Shown here: piece after piece, positions 33,753 to 42,951 of the stretch | Layout: each line of letters opens with the position of its first letter | Position numbering within the stretch: the stretch's first letter is position 1 | DNA from: Leptospira_A soteropolitanensis | GTDB lineage: Bacteria > Spirochaetota > Leptospiria > Leptospirales > Leptospiraceae | Assembly: GCF_026151335.1 (NCBI RefSeq) | Contig: NZ_JAMQPP010000001.1 | DNA length: 64,000 nt | Direction: 5' to 3' (one strand) | Position numbers and translations under genes: made by a program | Notes under the pieces: generated by a model | Databases searched by the model: none | Seen by the model: only the letters and a program-made list of their open reading frames with translations | Told to the model about the DNA's origin: nothing

Positions 33753-35306
33753 ATGAAACCAGGAATGTATCGTGATTACAAAAGTTATGCGAATAAAGAA
33801 ACCATCGTTGTTGATGTTGTGGTGATTGGTTCTGGTTGTGGTGGTTCTACGATGGCCTATGAACTTTCCAAAAAAGGAATTAAAGTGGCACTCATCGAAC
33901 AAGGAGGAAATTATCACACAGGAACCTTTGACAACTATGAGCTGAATATGGGAGGGAAAGTTTCAGCAGAGAGAAATTTTCATACCACGGTAGATGGCGG
34001 GATCAACCTCGTGTATGGAAACAACTTAGGTGGAGCCTCCGTACACTACTGGGCAGACAGTTACCGTACTCCTGAAGATCGGTTATTATTATGGAATCGT
34101 AAATACGGAATGGAAAACCACCTACCGGAAGATTTACATTCTTATTGGGCGGAATTGGAATCTGACCTACATGTAACTCCCGCGGGAGAAGAATCCTATA
34201 ACCCAATGAATCGACTTTTTCGAAGCGCCTCACAAAGATTAGGCTGGGACGGTCATGCCGTCCCACAAGCGCGGAAAAACTGTCAGAAGTCTGGGCACTG
34301 TATGCAAGGATGTATGTTTGGGGCCAAACAATCCCAACTTGTGACTCATATTCCAAGAGCCGTGCAATTAGGAACAGATGTGTATACCGACCTTCGTGCA
34401 GAAAAGTTAAACTATATTGGTCAGAAAGTTACCGGCCTAGAAGCTGTGGTGATTGACCGAAGGACACTCAGGCCAACGGCTACTAAAATCACTTTTTTAT
34501 CAAAAGCTGTTTGTGTTTCTGCAGGTGGATTTGGCAGTTCAACTTTTTTACTTCGCAATGGTTTAAAAAAGAGATTACCGGCTCTCGGTGAGTTTCTAGC
34601 AATCAATCCTTCCCCCATGATACATGCATTATATGAAGAACCAATCATTCAATGGCGTAACATTCCTGCCGCTTATGGAGTAGAGGATTTTCGATTAGCC
34701 CGATACCAAAATGGAAAGTACAAAGAAGGCGGGTATATGCTAATGCCAAACCAATTACAACCAGCCACTCTTGCTGCCCTTATTCCTAGTTTTGGAAAGG
34801 ACCATTTTTCTTATATGAAACAAATGGAACATTTGGGTGGAACTATTGGTTGGATTGATGATGTAGACGGTGAACTCGGCTCTATCGAAGTGGATTTTTT
34901 TGGTAAAAGAAAAATCAACTATCCTTTTGGAAAAGTCACCAAACAAATCTTTAGCGATCTCACTTACAAACAAATGAAGTTAAACTTTGAAGCTGGTGCC
35001 AAAGAAGTTTTTCTTGCAGGAATGAAACTTCGTAAATATTCAAAAATGCCTAAAAAAGAAGAAATTGATGCCCTCGCATGGAGACCAGCGGAATTTCCGA
35101 TGGCAGCTCCCCACCCTGCGGGCGGGTGCCGGATGGGAAAATCGAGTGAAAATTCTGTGGTGAATTCTCGCCACCAAGTGCATGGATTTTTAAACTTATT
35201 TGTGGCAGATTCTTCCGTATTTCCTACGGGAGTCAGCGTGGATCCAAGTTTTACCATTATGGCTTTTAGTAAAAAAGCCTCCGGATTTGTAATGGATGTT
35301 ATGTGA
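33753..35306 (+). CDS. GMC-family FAD oxidoreductase (copy 1)
   Basis: A 517-aa flavoprotein that oxidises alcohols (glucose-methanol-choline family). The N-terminal FAD motif is VVIGSGCGGSTMAYELS, with GGASVHYWADS around 100. Four closely spaced Cys lie in NCQKSGHCMQGCMFGAKQSQ. The C-terminal HPAGGCRMG contains the active-site His, and DPSFTIMA follows. The start at 33753 follows AAGGAA and lies 1 nt after the small-subunit stop; the ATG at 33735 lies within that gene. No signal peptide is visible, so export, if any, would depend on the partner. Its 3' end overlaps the convergent methyltransferase gene. Confidence 0.88.
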   Translation: MKPGMYRDYKSYANKETIVVDVVVIGSGCGGSTMAYELSKKGIKVALIEQGGNYHTGTFDNYELNMGGKVSAERNFHTTVDGGINLVYGNNLGGASVHYWADSYRTPEDRLLLWNRKYGMENHLPEDLHSYWAELESDLHVTPAGEESYNPMNRLFRSASQRLGWDGHAVPQARKNCQKSGHCMQGCMFGAKQSQLVTHIPRAVQLGTDVYTDLRAEKLNYIGQKVTGLEAVVIDRRTLRPTATKITFLSKAVCVSAGGFGSSTFLLRNGLKKRLPALGEFLAINPSPMIHALYEEPIIQWRNIPAAYGVEDFRLARYQNGKYKEGGYMLMPNQLQPATLAALIPSFGKDHFSYMKQMEHLGGTIGWIDDVDGELGSIEVDFFGKRKINYPFGKVTKQIFSDLTYKQMKLNFEAGAKEVFLAGMKLRKYSKMPKKEEIDALAWRPAEFPMAAPHPAGGCRMGKSSENSVVNSRHQVHGFLNLFVADSSVFPTGVSVDPSFTIMAFSKKASGFVMDVM

Positions 35307-36495
35307 GACTTTTGTTTCTAAAAACGGCTACGGTTTCTACGTGGTCGGTTCTTGGAAACATATCCACTGGTTGCACCGAATTTAAGAAGTACTGTCTTGC
35401 CAGTAAATTTGTATCTTCTCGGAGACTAACAGGATCACAAGACACATAGACAATTTTTTTGAAACCCATTCCCAAAATGGTTTCTGCCACTTCGACCCCA
35501 AGGCCTGTGCGAGGTGGATCAAGCACTAAGGTATCATAGTTTTTTCCAAAAAGTGTTGGTAATACTTCAGCCACCCTTCCTTTGCGAAACCGTACATTAT
35601 GTACTTTATTATATTTTACTGATTCTAGTGCGGTTTTGTGTGAGTTGGGATTTTCTTCAATTCCCATCACTTCTTTGCAGTTTCCGGCTATCCAAAACGA
35701 AATGGTACCAATTCCAGAATAAGCGTCTATGACTCGGGAATTTGGTTCGATTTCATCCAGAACCAAATTATACAAACTGGGAGTTTGGATAGGGTTTACT
35801 TGTAAAAAAGTGGAAAGACCTACACGAAACTTATGTTTTCCAAAATGTTCATGGATGTAAGGTCTACCCCATAACAGATGTTCTTCGCGACCAAGAGCCA
35901 TAGTTGTATGTTTTGTATTGATGTTTTGGATGATTCCTACAATTTTTCCAAACTTTCCTGATTTCCCAATTCTGTTTTGGATGGCAGTGTGAAGTCTTTT
36001 GGATGCATCTTTGGCATGAGGAAGATCTTCTTTAGCCGTGACAATACCTAGAATGATTTCTCCTGTAGAAAAAGATTTTCTTGCCACAAGGTATTTCATC
36101 ATTCCTCGTTTGGATTTTTCGTTATAAGGAAGTAGTCCTTCTCTTCTCGCCCATTGTTTGACGGCCAGTGCAATTTCGGTAAGACCTGGATCTTGGATTT
36201 GGCATTCGGTTTGGTCGAGGACAAATGTAGATTCTTTATTGAATAGACCTAAAGTGAGTAAGGTTTTGTTGGCAATGTTTCTACGCCCAAAAGGGAGTTG
36301 GATTTTGTGACGGTAGTATTCCGGTGAAGGACTAGGAACAATGGTTCGAAATTCTAAATGGCGATAAGTTTTAAAAAGTTCTTTGATGTTTTGTTCTTTT
36401 TTTCGAAGTTCTTTGGTGTAATCGATGTCTAGATAATTACAACCTCCACAGGTTCCGAAATGAGTGCAGATTTTTGTTCCTGGACTTGTTGTCAT
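35299..36495 (-). CDS. rlmD: 23S rRNA (uracil-5-)-methyltransferase, RlmD/TrmA family
   Basis: SAM-dependent RNA m5U methyltransferase of 398 aa. It has an iron-sulfur Cys cluster near the N-terminus (Cys10, Cys16, Cys19 in CTHFGTCGGC), a SAM motif VIDAYSGIGTISFW, VLDPPRTGLG, the catalytic Cys in VSCDP and Glu in DHVETVAVF. It has no obvious N-terminal TRAM domain, and the exact target uridine cannot be assigned from sequence. Its ATG overlaps the pyrD stop by one base (TAATG). Confidence 0.88.
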   Translation of the reverse strand: MTTSPGTKICTHFGTCGGCNYLDIDYTKELRKKEQNIKELFKTYRHLEFRTIVPSPSPEYYRHKIQLPFGRRNIANKTLLTLGLFNKESTFVLDQTECQIQDPGLTEIALAVKQWARREGLLPYNEKSKRGMMKYLVARKSFSTGEIILGIVTAKEDLPHAKDASKRLHTAIQNRIGKSGKFGKIVGIIQNINTKHTTMALGREEHLLWGRPYIHEHFGKHKFRVGLSTFLQVNPIQTPSLYNLVLDEIEPNSRVIDAYSGIGTISFWIAGNCKEVMGIEENPNSHKTALESVKYNKVHNVRFRKGRVAEVLPTLFGKNYDTLVLDPPRTGLGVEVAETILGMGFKKIVYVSCDPVSLREDTNLLARQYFLNSVQPVDMFPRTDHVETVAVFRNKSLT

Positions 36496-37565
36496 TATTT
36501 GTTTCCTGATCCTACAAGTTCAGAGATACTATTGAGTTTTTTTTCTTTTGCCACTTTGTCGAGATAAGAACAAATTTGGTAAGGAAGAAACGGTCCTTCA
36601 TAAATGTAACCAGTGTAAATTTGAATCAGGTTGGCACCTGCCTCCATCATCCGTTTTGCTTTTTCCCCTGAATCAATTCCCCCTACACCTATGATGGGAA
36701 TTTTACCTTGGAGAGTTTTGTAAGCAAGGGTAACAAAATGAAGGGATCTATCGAAGAGTGGACCTCCTGAGAGTCCTCCTTCCTCAGGATTTTTTTCACC
36801 GAGAACATCTTTATTGAGTGTCGTGTTGGTCAGAATGACTCCATTAATTTTATAATCCAAACATACTTTTAGATTTTCGATTAATTCCTCTTCGGTGAGA
36901 TCGGGTGCAAATTTTAAATACAAAGGAATGGGAAACTTGTTATTGAATGCAGATTGGATTCCTTCGATGAGATCAATAAGCGTTTTTTTCGTTTGGAGGG
37001 AACGCAAACCTGGAGTGTTGGGAGAGCTGATATTGATCACAGCATAATCCCCATAGGGAACTAATTTCTGAAGCGTATATACATAGTCACCGACTGCATT
37101 TTCTAATTCTGTGACTTTGGATTTTCCCGCATTGATTCCCCGTACACCGGTCTTTTTTTGTTTTTTGATATTGGACTCGGCAATGTCGGCCCCAGGATTA
37201 TTGAATCCCATTCGGTTGATAAGGGCTTTATGTTTGGGATAACGGAAGAGTCTAGGTTTGTCGTTGCCTGGTTGTCCTTTCGCAGTGATCGTTCCTACTT
37301 CGATAAATCCAAATCCCATATGAATCATTGTGGGAAAAAGCTCTGCTGTTTTGTCGAATCCTGCGGCAAGTCCTAATGGATTGGGGAAATGGATTCCCTG
37401 GATGGTTTGTTCCAGCCGTTTCGATTTGTATTCTAATATAGAAGATAGTGTCTTATGGAAAAAGGGGATCTTTTGCGAAAGTGAAAGGAACGTTGCTGCC
37501 AAATGGTGTGCAGATTCTGGGTCCAAGTGGAATAGGATTGGTTTGATCAGGTGATTGTAAAACAA
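36495..37565 (-). CDS. pyrD: Dihydroorotate dehydrogenase (quinone), class 2
   Basis: Membrane-associated step of pyrimidine synthesis, feeding electrons to quinone. The 356 aa include the N-terminal helical extension of class 2 enzymes, then NPLGLAAGFDKTAE, FIEVGTITAKGQPGN, RMGFNNPG, the catalytic Ser in INISSPNTPGLR, and FMN-binding IIGVGGIDSGEKA. The start is TTG at 37565, 7 nt after AAGG; no ATG is available in frame. It is followed directly by the RlmD-like gene. Confidence 0.95.
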   Translation of the reverse strand: MFYNHLIKPILFHLDPESAHHLAATFLSLSQKIPFFHKTLSSILEYKSKRLEQTIQGIHFPNPLGLAAGFDKTAELFPTMIHMGFGFIEVGTITAKGQPGNDKPRLFRYPKHKALINRMGFNNPGADIAESNIKKQKKTGVRGINAGKSKVTELENAVGDYVYTLQKLVPYGDYAVINISSPNTPGLRSLQTKKTLIDLIEGIQSAFNNKFPIPLYLKFAPDLTEEELIENLKVCLDYKINGVILTNTTLNKDVLGEKNPEEGGLSGGPLFDRSLHFVTLAYKTLQGKIPIIGVGGIDSGEKAKRMMEAGANLIQIYTGYIYEGPFLPYQICSYLDKVAKEKKLNSISELVGSGNK

Positions 37566-37665
37566 GAGAGAACCTTAACGTTGATTCTTTTTTCGCACTC
37601 TTTTCTTACAATTTCTTTCCGAAAATAGCGTTCTTCTAGAGACTCATTATCAGGACCTTACGAAA

Positions 37666-39282
37666 ATGGCACCAAATTCTTCATTTGCCCGTATTTGGCA
37701 GAATCCTTCCGACTTTCCGCCGGAAGCTGTACTTCGGGAATTGGAAAACCTACTTAGGTCCAATCCAGATTTTTGGCTCAAAATCAATCGAGATGGATTC
37801 ATCGTAGATTATAAAACATCCAGGTTTGTCAATATTGGAGATAAACCGGAAACACTACTTGGCAAACATATCGATGTGGGCCTACCTCCATACTTACGTG
37901 AAATCACTGCAGAAGCGTTGGCATATTTATCTGAGAAAAAAAGCCAGGTCTTTTGGAAAGAATACTCCTACGGTATAGAACCAAACATTCGATATGTGGA
38001 AGTTCGGTTTGTAGTTCTCTATGAAGGATATATCATGTCCAATCATAGGGACATCACAGAAAGGAAACGATTGGAGAATGCGTTTTTAGAAAGTGAATCG
38101 AGATTCCTATCGATGGCACAAAATGCTGCTGATTCCATTATCATCATTAATGATGAAGGTATTATCCAGTTTTTTAACAAAACAGCAGAAAATACCTTTG
38201 GATATACACATGATGAAGTCATTGGAAAAAATGTTACGATGATCATTCCTGGTGAATATAAAGAAAAACATGATGAGTACTTAAGAAGATATAAAGCATC
38301 AGGGACGCAACATATCATCGGAGTGGGAAGAGAACTTGTGGCACAACGGAAGTCAGGTGAAATTTTTCCTTGTGAATTGTCCGTGGGTGAATTCAAAACT
38401 AAATCAGGGAAAATGTTTACTGGAATTTTACGAGATATTAGTCAAAGGAAAATCCAAGAACAAGAGTTATACCAATATAGAAATCATTTAGAGGAATTGG
38501 TAGAAAGCCAAACGATGGACTTAAAAATGTCCAAAAACATTGCGGAAGAAGCTTCCTATATGAAGTCTCTCTTTTTGGCTAACATCTCTCATGAACTAAA
38601 AACACCAATTCATGCCATTTTGAGTTATGCAGAATTAGGGGAAGAGAAGTCTGCATCAGTTGCCCCCGAAAAAATTAAAGAGTATTTTCAAATAATCGAT
38701 TCGTCCGGTAAACGATTGTTAGGTTTGTTAGAAAATCTTTTAGATATTGCCAAATTAGAATCCGGCAAAATGCGCTATCTTTTTGAAAAAAATTGTCTGA
38801 AAGAAACGGCAAAGTTTGTGATCAACGAAATGCGAGTGATTTTGGAAAAAAGAGGGATCACGGTTGTTTTACTAGATAAGGAAGAACGCTGGGAAGCAGA
38901 GTTCGATTATGAAAGAATCCAACAGGTGATACGAAATATTCTCTCAAATGCACTAAAATTCATCCCAAATGACACTAATATTGAAATTAGTATGGTTCGA
39001 AGGGAATTTATTCCGAGAAAAACTCAGTCATATGTCAACGGTATCGGAATACAAATTCGTGATTTTGGACCAGGAATTCCTCCCGAAGACTTGGATAAAA
39101 TTTTCGAAAAATTCATCCAATCCAAACAAGTGAAAGCTGGGACTAAAGGTACAGGCCTTGGTTTGTCTATTTCCAGAGAAATAGTCAATGACCACCACGG
39201 ATTGTTGTATGCCGAGAACCATGAAACAAAAGGAGCAATTTTTACTATGTTAATTCCTTGTTCTCGTGAAGGACTCCGATGA
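37666..39282 (+). CDS. PAS-domain sensor histidine kinase
   Basis: A 538-aa kinase without transmembrane segments. The first PAS-like region is 25-130, the second 140-260 (SIIIINDEGIIQFFN, GRELVAQRKSGEIFP), a coiled coil 265-300, HisKA with His309 in ANISHELKTP, and an ATPase with RDFGPGIPPEDL and GTKGTGLGLSISREI. The second PAS resembles FixL-type oxygen/redox sensors, but haem binding cannot be shown. Its stop overlaps the next response regulator by 4 nt (ATGA), so the two form a pair. Confidence 0.9.
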   Translation: MAPNSSFARIWQNPSDFPPEAVLRELENLLRSNPDFWLKINRDGFIVDYKTSRFVNIGDKPETLLGKHIDVGLPPYLREITAEALAYLSEKKSQVFWKEYSYGIEPNIRYVEVRFVVLYEGYIMSNHRDITERKRLENAFLESESRFLSMAQNAADSIIIINDEGIIQFFNKTAENTFGYTHDEVIGKNVTMIIPGEYKEKHDEYLRRYKASGTQHIIGVGRELVAQRKSGEIFPCELSVGEFKTKSGKMFTGILRDISQRKIQEQELYQYRNHLEELVESQTMDLKMSKNIAEEASYMKSLFLANISHELKTPIHAILSYAELGEEKSASVAPEKIKEYFQIIDSSGKRLLGLLENLLDIAKLESGKMRYLFEKNCLKETAKFVINEMRVILEKRGITVVLLDKEERWEAEFDYERIQQVIRNILSNALKFIPNDTNIEISMVRREFIPRKTQSYVNGIGIQIRDFGPGIPPEDLDKIFEKFIQSKQVKAGTKGTGLGLSISREIVNDHHGLLYAENHETKGAIFTMLIPCSREGLR

Positions 39283-40208
39283 TTAACTTACTCGCTGTAG
39301 ATGATGAAATGATCAATTTGATGATCATTGATGAATCTCTCTCTGATAAAGGTTTTAATGTTGTGAAAGCGAAGGATGGAGAAGAAGCATTTCAAATCCT
39401 TAGTGCAGATTCAACATTATTCCATGCAATTATCTTAGATCGACTCATGCCAAAAATGGATGGGATCGAACTCTTAAAAAAGATTAAACGTTCTGAAAAG
39501 TATAAGGATATTCCAGTTATCTTTCAAACAGCTATGAGTTCTGTGACAGATATGACAGAGGGATTGGATGCAGGTGCTTTTTATTATCTAACGAAACCGT
39601 ATTCTCGAACTTTATTAGTTCGTATTGTCCAAACGGCTGTAGAACATTTTATTAAACTCCAACGTGCGAAGGAAGACCTTCATAAAGGTATGGGTGCTCT
39701 TCGACATATGATTACCGGTGAATTTCGCATTCGTTCTATTCGAGAGTCTCATGAGTTGGCACCGTTACTTGCAAACGCATGTCCAGATCCAGAACGTGTA
39801 TTAACTGGTATTATGGAAATTTTAAATAATGCCATTGAACATGGAAACTTGGGTATATCTTATCAGGAAAAATCGGAACTTCATGATAACGATAAATTAA
39901 TGGAAGAAATATTCAGACGGTTAGAAACTCCCGAATTTAAAGATAAATTTGTAAAAGTAACTTTTGAAAAAAACGAAGAACGAATTGAAATTCGAGTGTG
40001 TGACCAAGGAAAAGGTTTTGATTGGCAAAGGTATTTGTCTGTGGAAGCAATGACAAAGAATGCTTTTAAAACGCATGGCCGAGGGATATTTATGGCACGT
40101 AAATTATCTTTTGATGACCTTTCTTATACTGACGAAGGTAGAACGGCCGTCATTCGGATTGATTTATCCAATAAAAAGGGAAATTTACTTACCGACTTTC
40201 AAGAGTAA
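39279..40208 (+). CDS. Response regulator with RsbW-like ATPase output
   Basis: A 309-aa protein. The receiver (1-125) has Asp8/Asp9, phosphoacceptor Asp54 (LDRLMPKMDG) and LTKPYS. The C-terminal domain (about 165-305) resembles serine-kinase anti-sigma ATPases: N-box ILNNAIEHGNLGISY, DQGKGFDW and a G-rich loop THGRGIFMARKL. Phosphorylation by the adjacent kinase may thus control an RsbW-type switch acting on STAS proteins, two of which are in the window (7646-8014, 16546-16938). The partner assignment is inference. Confidence 0.85.
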   Translation: MINLLAVDDEMINLMIIDESLSDKGFNVVKAKDGEEAFQILSADSTLFHAIILDRLMPKMDGIELLKKIKRSEKYKDIPVIFQTAMSSVTDMTEGLDAGAFYYLTKPYSRTLLVRIVQTAVEHFIKLQRAKEDLHKGMGALRHMITGEFRIRSIRESHELAPLLANACPDPERVLTGIMEILNNAIEHGNLGISYQEKSELHDNDKLMEEIFRRLETPEFKDKFVKVTFEKNEERIEIRVCDQGKGFDWQRYLSVEAMTKNAFKTHGRGIFMARKLSFDDLSYTDEGRTAVIRIDLSNKKGNLLTDFQE

Positions 40209-40215
40209 TCTTTGT

Positions 40216-40857
40216 TTATAAAAGAAAAACCGATGGGTCTGTGAAGTCATGTATAATATGGTTTACGTGACTTTTTAGATCTGATTCCGTATGAGATGTG
40301 GCCACACCGATGATGGAACATCCTGCTGATTTTCCAGATTGTAAACCTGCGAGCGAGTCTTCAAATACAACACAATCTTTAGGATCTAGTTCTAAAGCTT
40401 TTGCACAAAGTACATAAACTTGTGGGTGAGGTTTTCCTTGGCTGACCATTGGTCCGTCTACAATCACATCAAAAAAATGTCTTAAAGACAAAGTATCAAG
40501 AGTGAAATTGACATTCATCGTAGGTGCAGAAGTTCCAAGAGCTATCTTAAGGTGATTGTTTTTTAAAAATTGCAGGTAATTCACAAGACCCGTATGTGGT
40601 TTCATTTCATTTTTATATAATTCTTGGTACCAACTTTCTTTTTCATCTCCATAAGTTTTGATTTCCTTCTCTGAAATATTTCCAAAAATCATTTTGAACA
40701 GATCTGTATTGGTTTTACCATTAAAAGTATCTCGATAGATTTCTGAATTGAGTGAAAAGTTATATTTTTTAGCGAATGCCATCCAAGCTTTGAAATGAAA
40801 GGAATGATTGTCTACAACCACACCATCCATATCAAAGATAAAACCTTTATGTTTCAT
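40216..40857 (-). CDS. HAD-family hydrolase, beta-phosphoglucomutase-like
   Basis: A 213-aa HAD phosphatase. Motif I FDMDGVVVDNHSFH carries the nucleophile Asp, motif II is ALGTSAPTMN, the conserved Lys is in GKPHPQVY, and motif III is VVFEDSLAGLQSG. The helical cap between motifs fits beta-phosphoglucomutase or sugar-phosphate phosphatase. It overlaps the RluA gene by 11 nt. The substrate is unknown. Confidence 0.88.
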   Translation of the reverse strand: MKHKGFIFDMDGVVVDNHSFHFKAWMAFAKKYNFSLNSEIYRDTFNGKTNTDLFKMIFGNISEKEIKTYGDEKESWYQELYKNEMKPHTGLVNYLQFLKNNHLKIALGTSAPTMNVNFTLDTLSLRHFFDVIVDGPMVSQGKPHPQVYVLCAKALELDPKDCVVFEDSLAGLQSGKSAGCSIIGVATSHTESDLKSHVNHIIHDFTDPSVFLL

Positions 40858-41560
40858 TTAATTTCCTTTCGTATCCACCGACAAGTCCAGTAAAGTATGC
40901 AGGAATTTGTGTTTCAAATGTAAGAGATTCTTTGTTAAACGGATGAGTCAATTGTATAGAAAAAGAATGTAATGCCATTCTTGGATAAGATCTAGTATCG
41001 TTCCCATATTTTGTATCACCAACGATCGGATGTTTTTTATCTGATAAATGGACACGAATTTGATTTTTGCGACCAGTGAGTAATTCTATCTCTAATAACG
41101 AGTATAAAGGAGTTTCTTTTAGAACTTTGAATTTTGTTTTGGATAGTTTTCCTAACTCAGCATTGTCAGTAGAATAAACACGATGCGCCTTGGATTCTAC
41201 AAGATAAGATTGGATGGTGCCTGCCTTTTCTTTCCACACTCCATGAGTCACTGCCAAATAAACTTTTTTTGTTTTGTCCCAAGAATCTTGGAGTGTTTGT
41301 TTTGCTGTTTCTGTTTTTGCAAAGATTAAAATGCCTGAAGTTTCTCGATCCAATCTATGTACGATAAAGATTCTATTTTTAGAACGTTCGCTCCCTTTTT
41401 TTACATAATCCATAAGAGCAGCATAAGCGGTTTTTGATTTCTCCGATTCGGTGGCGATCGTAAGGAGTCCGGCGGGTTTGTCTACAACAAGGATGTCCCT
41501 GTCTTCATATAATATGCTTAACCCTTTGGGTAAAAAGCGGGTGTTGGTCTTTTGTTTCAT
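40847..41560 (-). CDS. RluA-family pseudouridine synthase
   Basis: A 237-aa RNA pseudouridine synthase. The catalytic Asp is in VHRLDRETSGILIFAKT, preceded by ILVVDKPAGLLTI and followed by LLTGRKNQIRVHLS. It lacks an N-terminal S4 domain, like RluA/TruC-type enzymes, so the target (23S rRNA or tRNA) is not defined. It is co-transcribed with the HAD gene. Confidence 0.9.
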   Translation of the reverse strand: MKQKTNTRFLPKGLSILYEDRDILVVDKPAGLLTIATESEKSKTAYAALMDYVKKGSERSKNRIFIVHRLDRETSGILIFAKTETAKQTLQDSWDKTKKVYLAVTHGVWKEKAGTIQSYLVESKAHRVYSTDNAELGKLSKTKFKVLKETPLYSLLEIELLTGRKNQIRVHLSDKKHPIVGDTKYGNDTRSYPRMALHSFSIQLTHPFNKESLTFETQIPAYFTGLVGGYERKLNET

Positions 41561-41739
41561 TCTTACTAAAATGGAAGCGGGGAATTCTTACCCCTCCTGG
41601 GAGTCTAAGAAAAAGTGCGGAAGGGGTCAAGACTTGTCTATTTCTCCTGAAATTCGGTGAAAAACTAGGTTTTCTCGAAGATTGGTTTAATTTATTGAAT
41701 TTTATTCCGTTAAAACAGACGATGGTGGAAAGGAAACCT

Positions 41740-42942
41740 ATGAATTTGGAATCTACAGTGGAACCTATACAGGCAAATCATTATGTCCCTTTACTTCAGC
41801 CTATTTTTTCCGTAGAGGAACAGACCGTTGTTGCTTACGAATCTTTAGGTCGTAAACGCGATGATTTAGGGAACTTAGATGCTGTCCCAGAGTTTACTGA
41901 TCCTCATGTTTCGGCACTTCGAATGAGTATAATCGATCGGCAGTTACTTGGACTGGCACTCACTAAAATTCAATCCACAAAGGACCTTTTATTTGTAAAC
42001 ATGTCTCCCGACCAAGTGATTTTGGAATATGAAGAAAGCCGTTCGAATACATTACCGATTTCTGATTTAGTGAATAGTTATGGGATTCCTTTAAATAGAA
42101 TTGTCATTGAAATTACGGAAAAATCTGGGAGTTACGGAACCGACGTTTTAGCTGCAGGGGTTGAACTTTTACGGGAACAAGGTTTCGGTATTGCTTTGGA
42201 TGATGTTGGGTCCGAATCATCCAACTTAGAACGATTAGGTGCCATAAAGCCAGATATTATAAAAATTGATTTAAATTTATTAAAAAAATCTATCGAGAAA
42301 AGAGAATACCAATCCATCTTAGAATATTTGAAACAGATTTCTTTAAGTATAGGTTCACAATTACTTTTTGAAGGCATCGAAACGGAGGAAGAGTTGTATC
42401 GTGCCATTAGTTCAGGAGCAAGTCTGTTACAGGGATATTTTCTTGGAAGACCTTCAGAATTTAATCATGATAAACGTAGTATTTGTGACATAGTAGTTCC
42501 ACACTTACAATTGTATCATGAAATGAAACGACGAGAAGTTGCTACTGAGATTGAATTTGAAAAACAAATAAAATCAAAACTGAATTCCATTAATTTAAAA
42601 ACTATAAAGTTAGAAAATCGAGTGATTATTGATCCACACTCTTTTTTTAAACTAGATTCTCATATTAAAAGAGTTTATGTAACTGATTGGTTGGGTACTC
42701 AAGTGTCGCCTTATTACGAGCGCACTAGCGAAACAGGTTTTAGCGAAAATCTTTTATTGATTCAGAAAAACTGGTCTTATATGCCTTTCTTTTATAAACA
42801 TGTGAAACAAGTTTTCAGAGATTCAGAAAATTGGCAAGTCAGTGATCCTTATTGGGACAAAGAACTAAAAAAGAATGTGATTGTGTTTTCCCGTGTTAAC
42901 GAATTGGGATATTCTTTTTTTGTAGATTTAACTTTAGATTAA
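41740..42942 (+). CDS. EAL-domain protein with YkuI-like C-terminal domain
   Basis: A 400-aa protein with a putative c-di-GMP phosphodiesterase domain (about 15-250). The signature reads YESLGR rather than E-A-L but keeps the metal-binding Glu. FVNMSP (Asn), IVIEITE (Glu), ALDDVG (Asp pair), IKID (Lys/Asp) and FEGIETEEE with LLQGYFLGRP are present, so activity is plausible. The C-terminal 150 residues (RVYVTDWLGTQVSPYYER) resemble the PAS-like sensor of YkuI. The ATG at 41740 follows GGAAAGGA; the TTG at 41695 is less likely. Confidence 0.85.
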   Translation: MNLESTVEPIQANHYVPLLQPIFSVEEQTVVAYESLGRKRDDLGNLDAVPEFTDPHVSALRMSIIDRQLLGLALTKIQSTKDLLFVNMSPDQVILEYEESRSNTLPISDLVNSYGIPLNRIVIEITEKSGSYGTDVLAAGVELLREQGFGIALDDVGSESSNLERLGAIKPDIIKIDLNLLKKSIEKREYQSILEYLKQISLSIGSQLLFEGIETEEELYRAISSGASLLQGYFLGRPSEFNHDKRSICDIVVPHLQLYHEMKRREVATEIEFEKQIKSKLNSINLKTIKLENRVIIDPHSFFKLDSHIKRVYVTDWLGTQVSPYYERTSETGFSENLLLIQKNWSYMPFFYKHVKQVFRDSENWQVSDPYWDKELKKNVIVFSRVNELGYSFFVDLTLD

Positions 42943-42951
42943 AAGTAGTCT

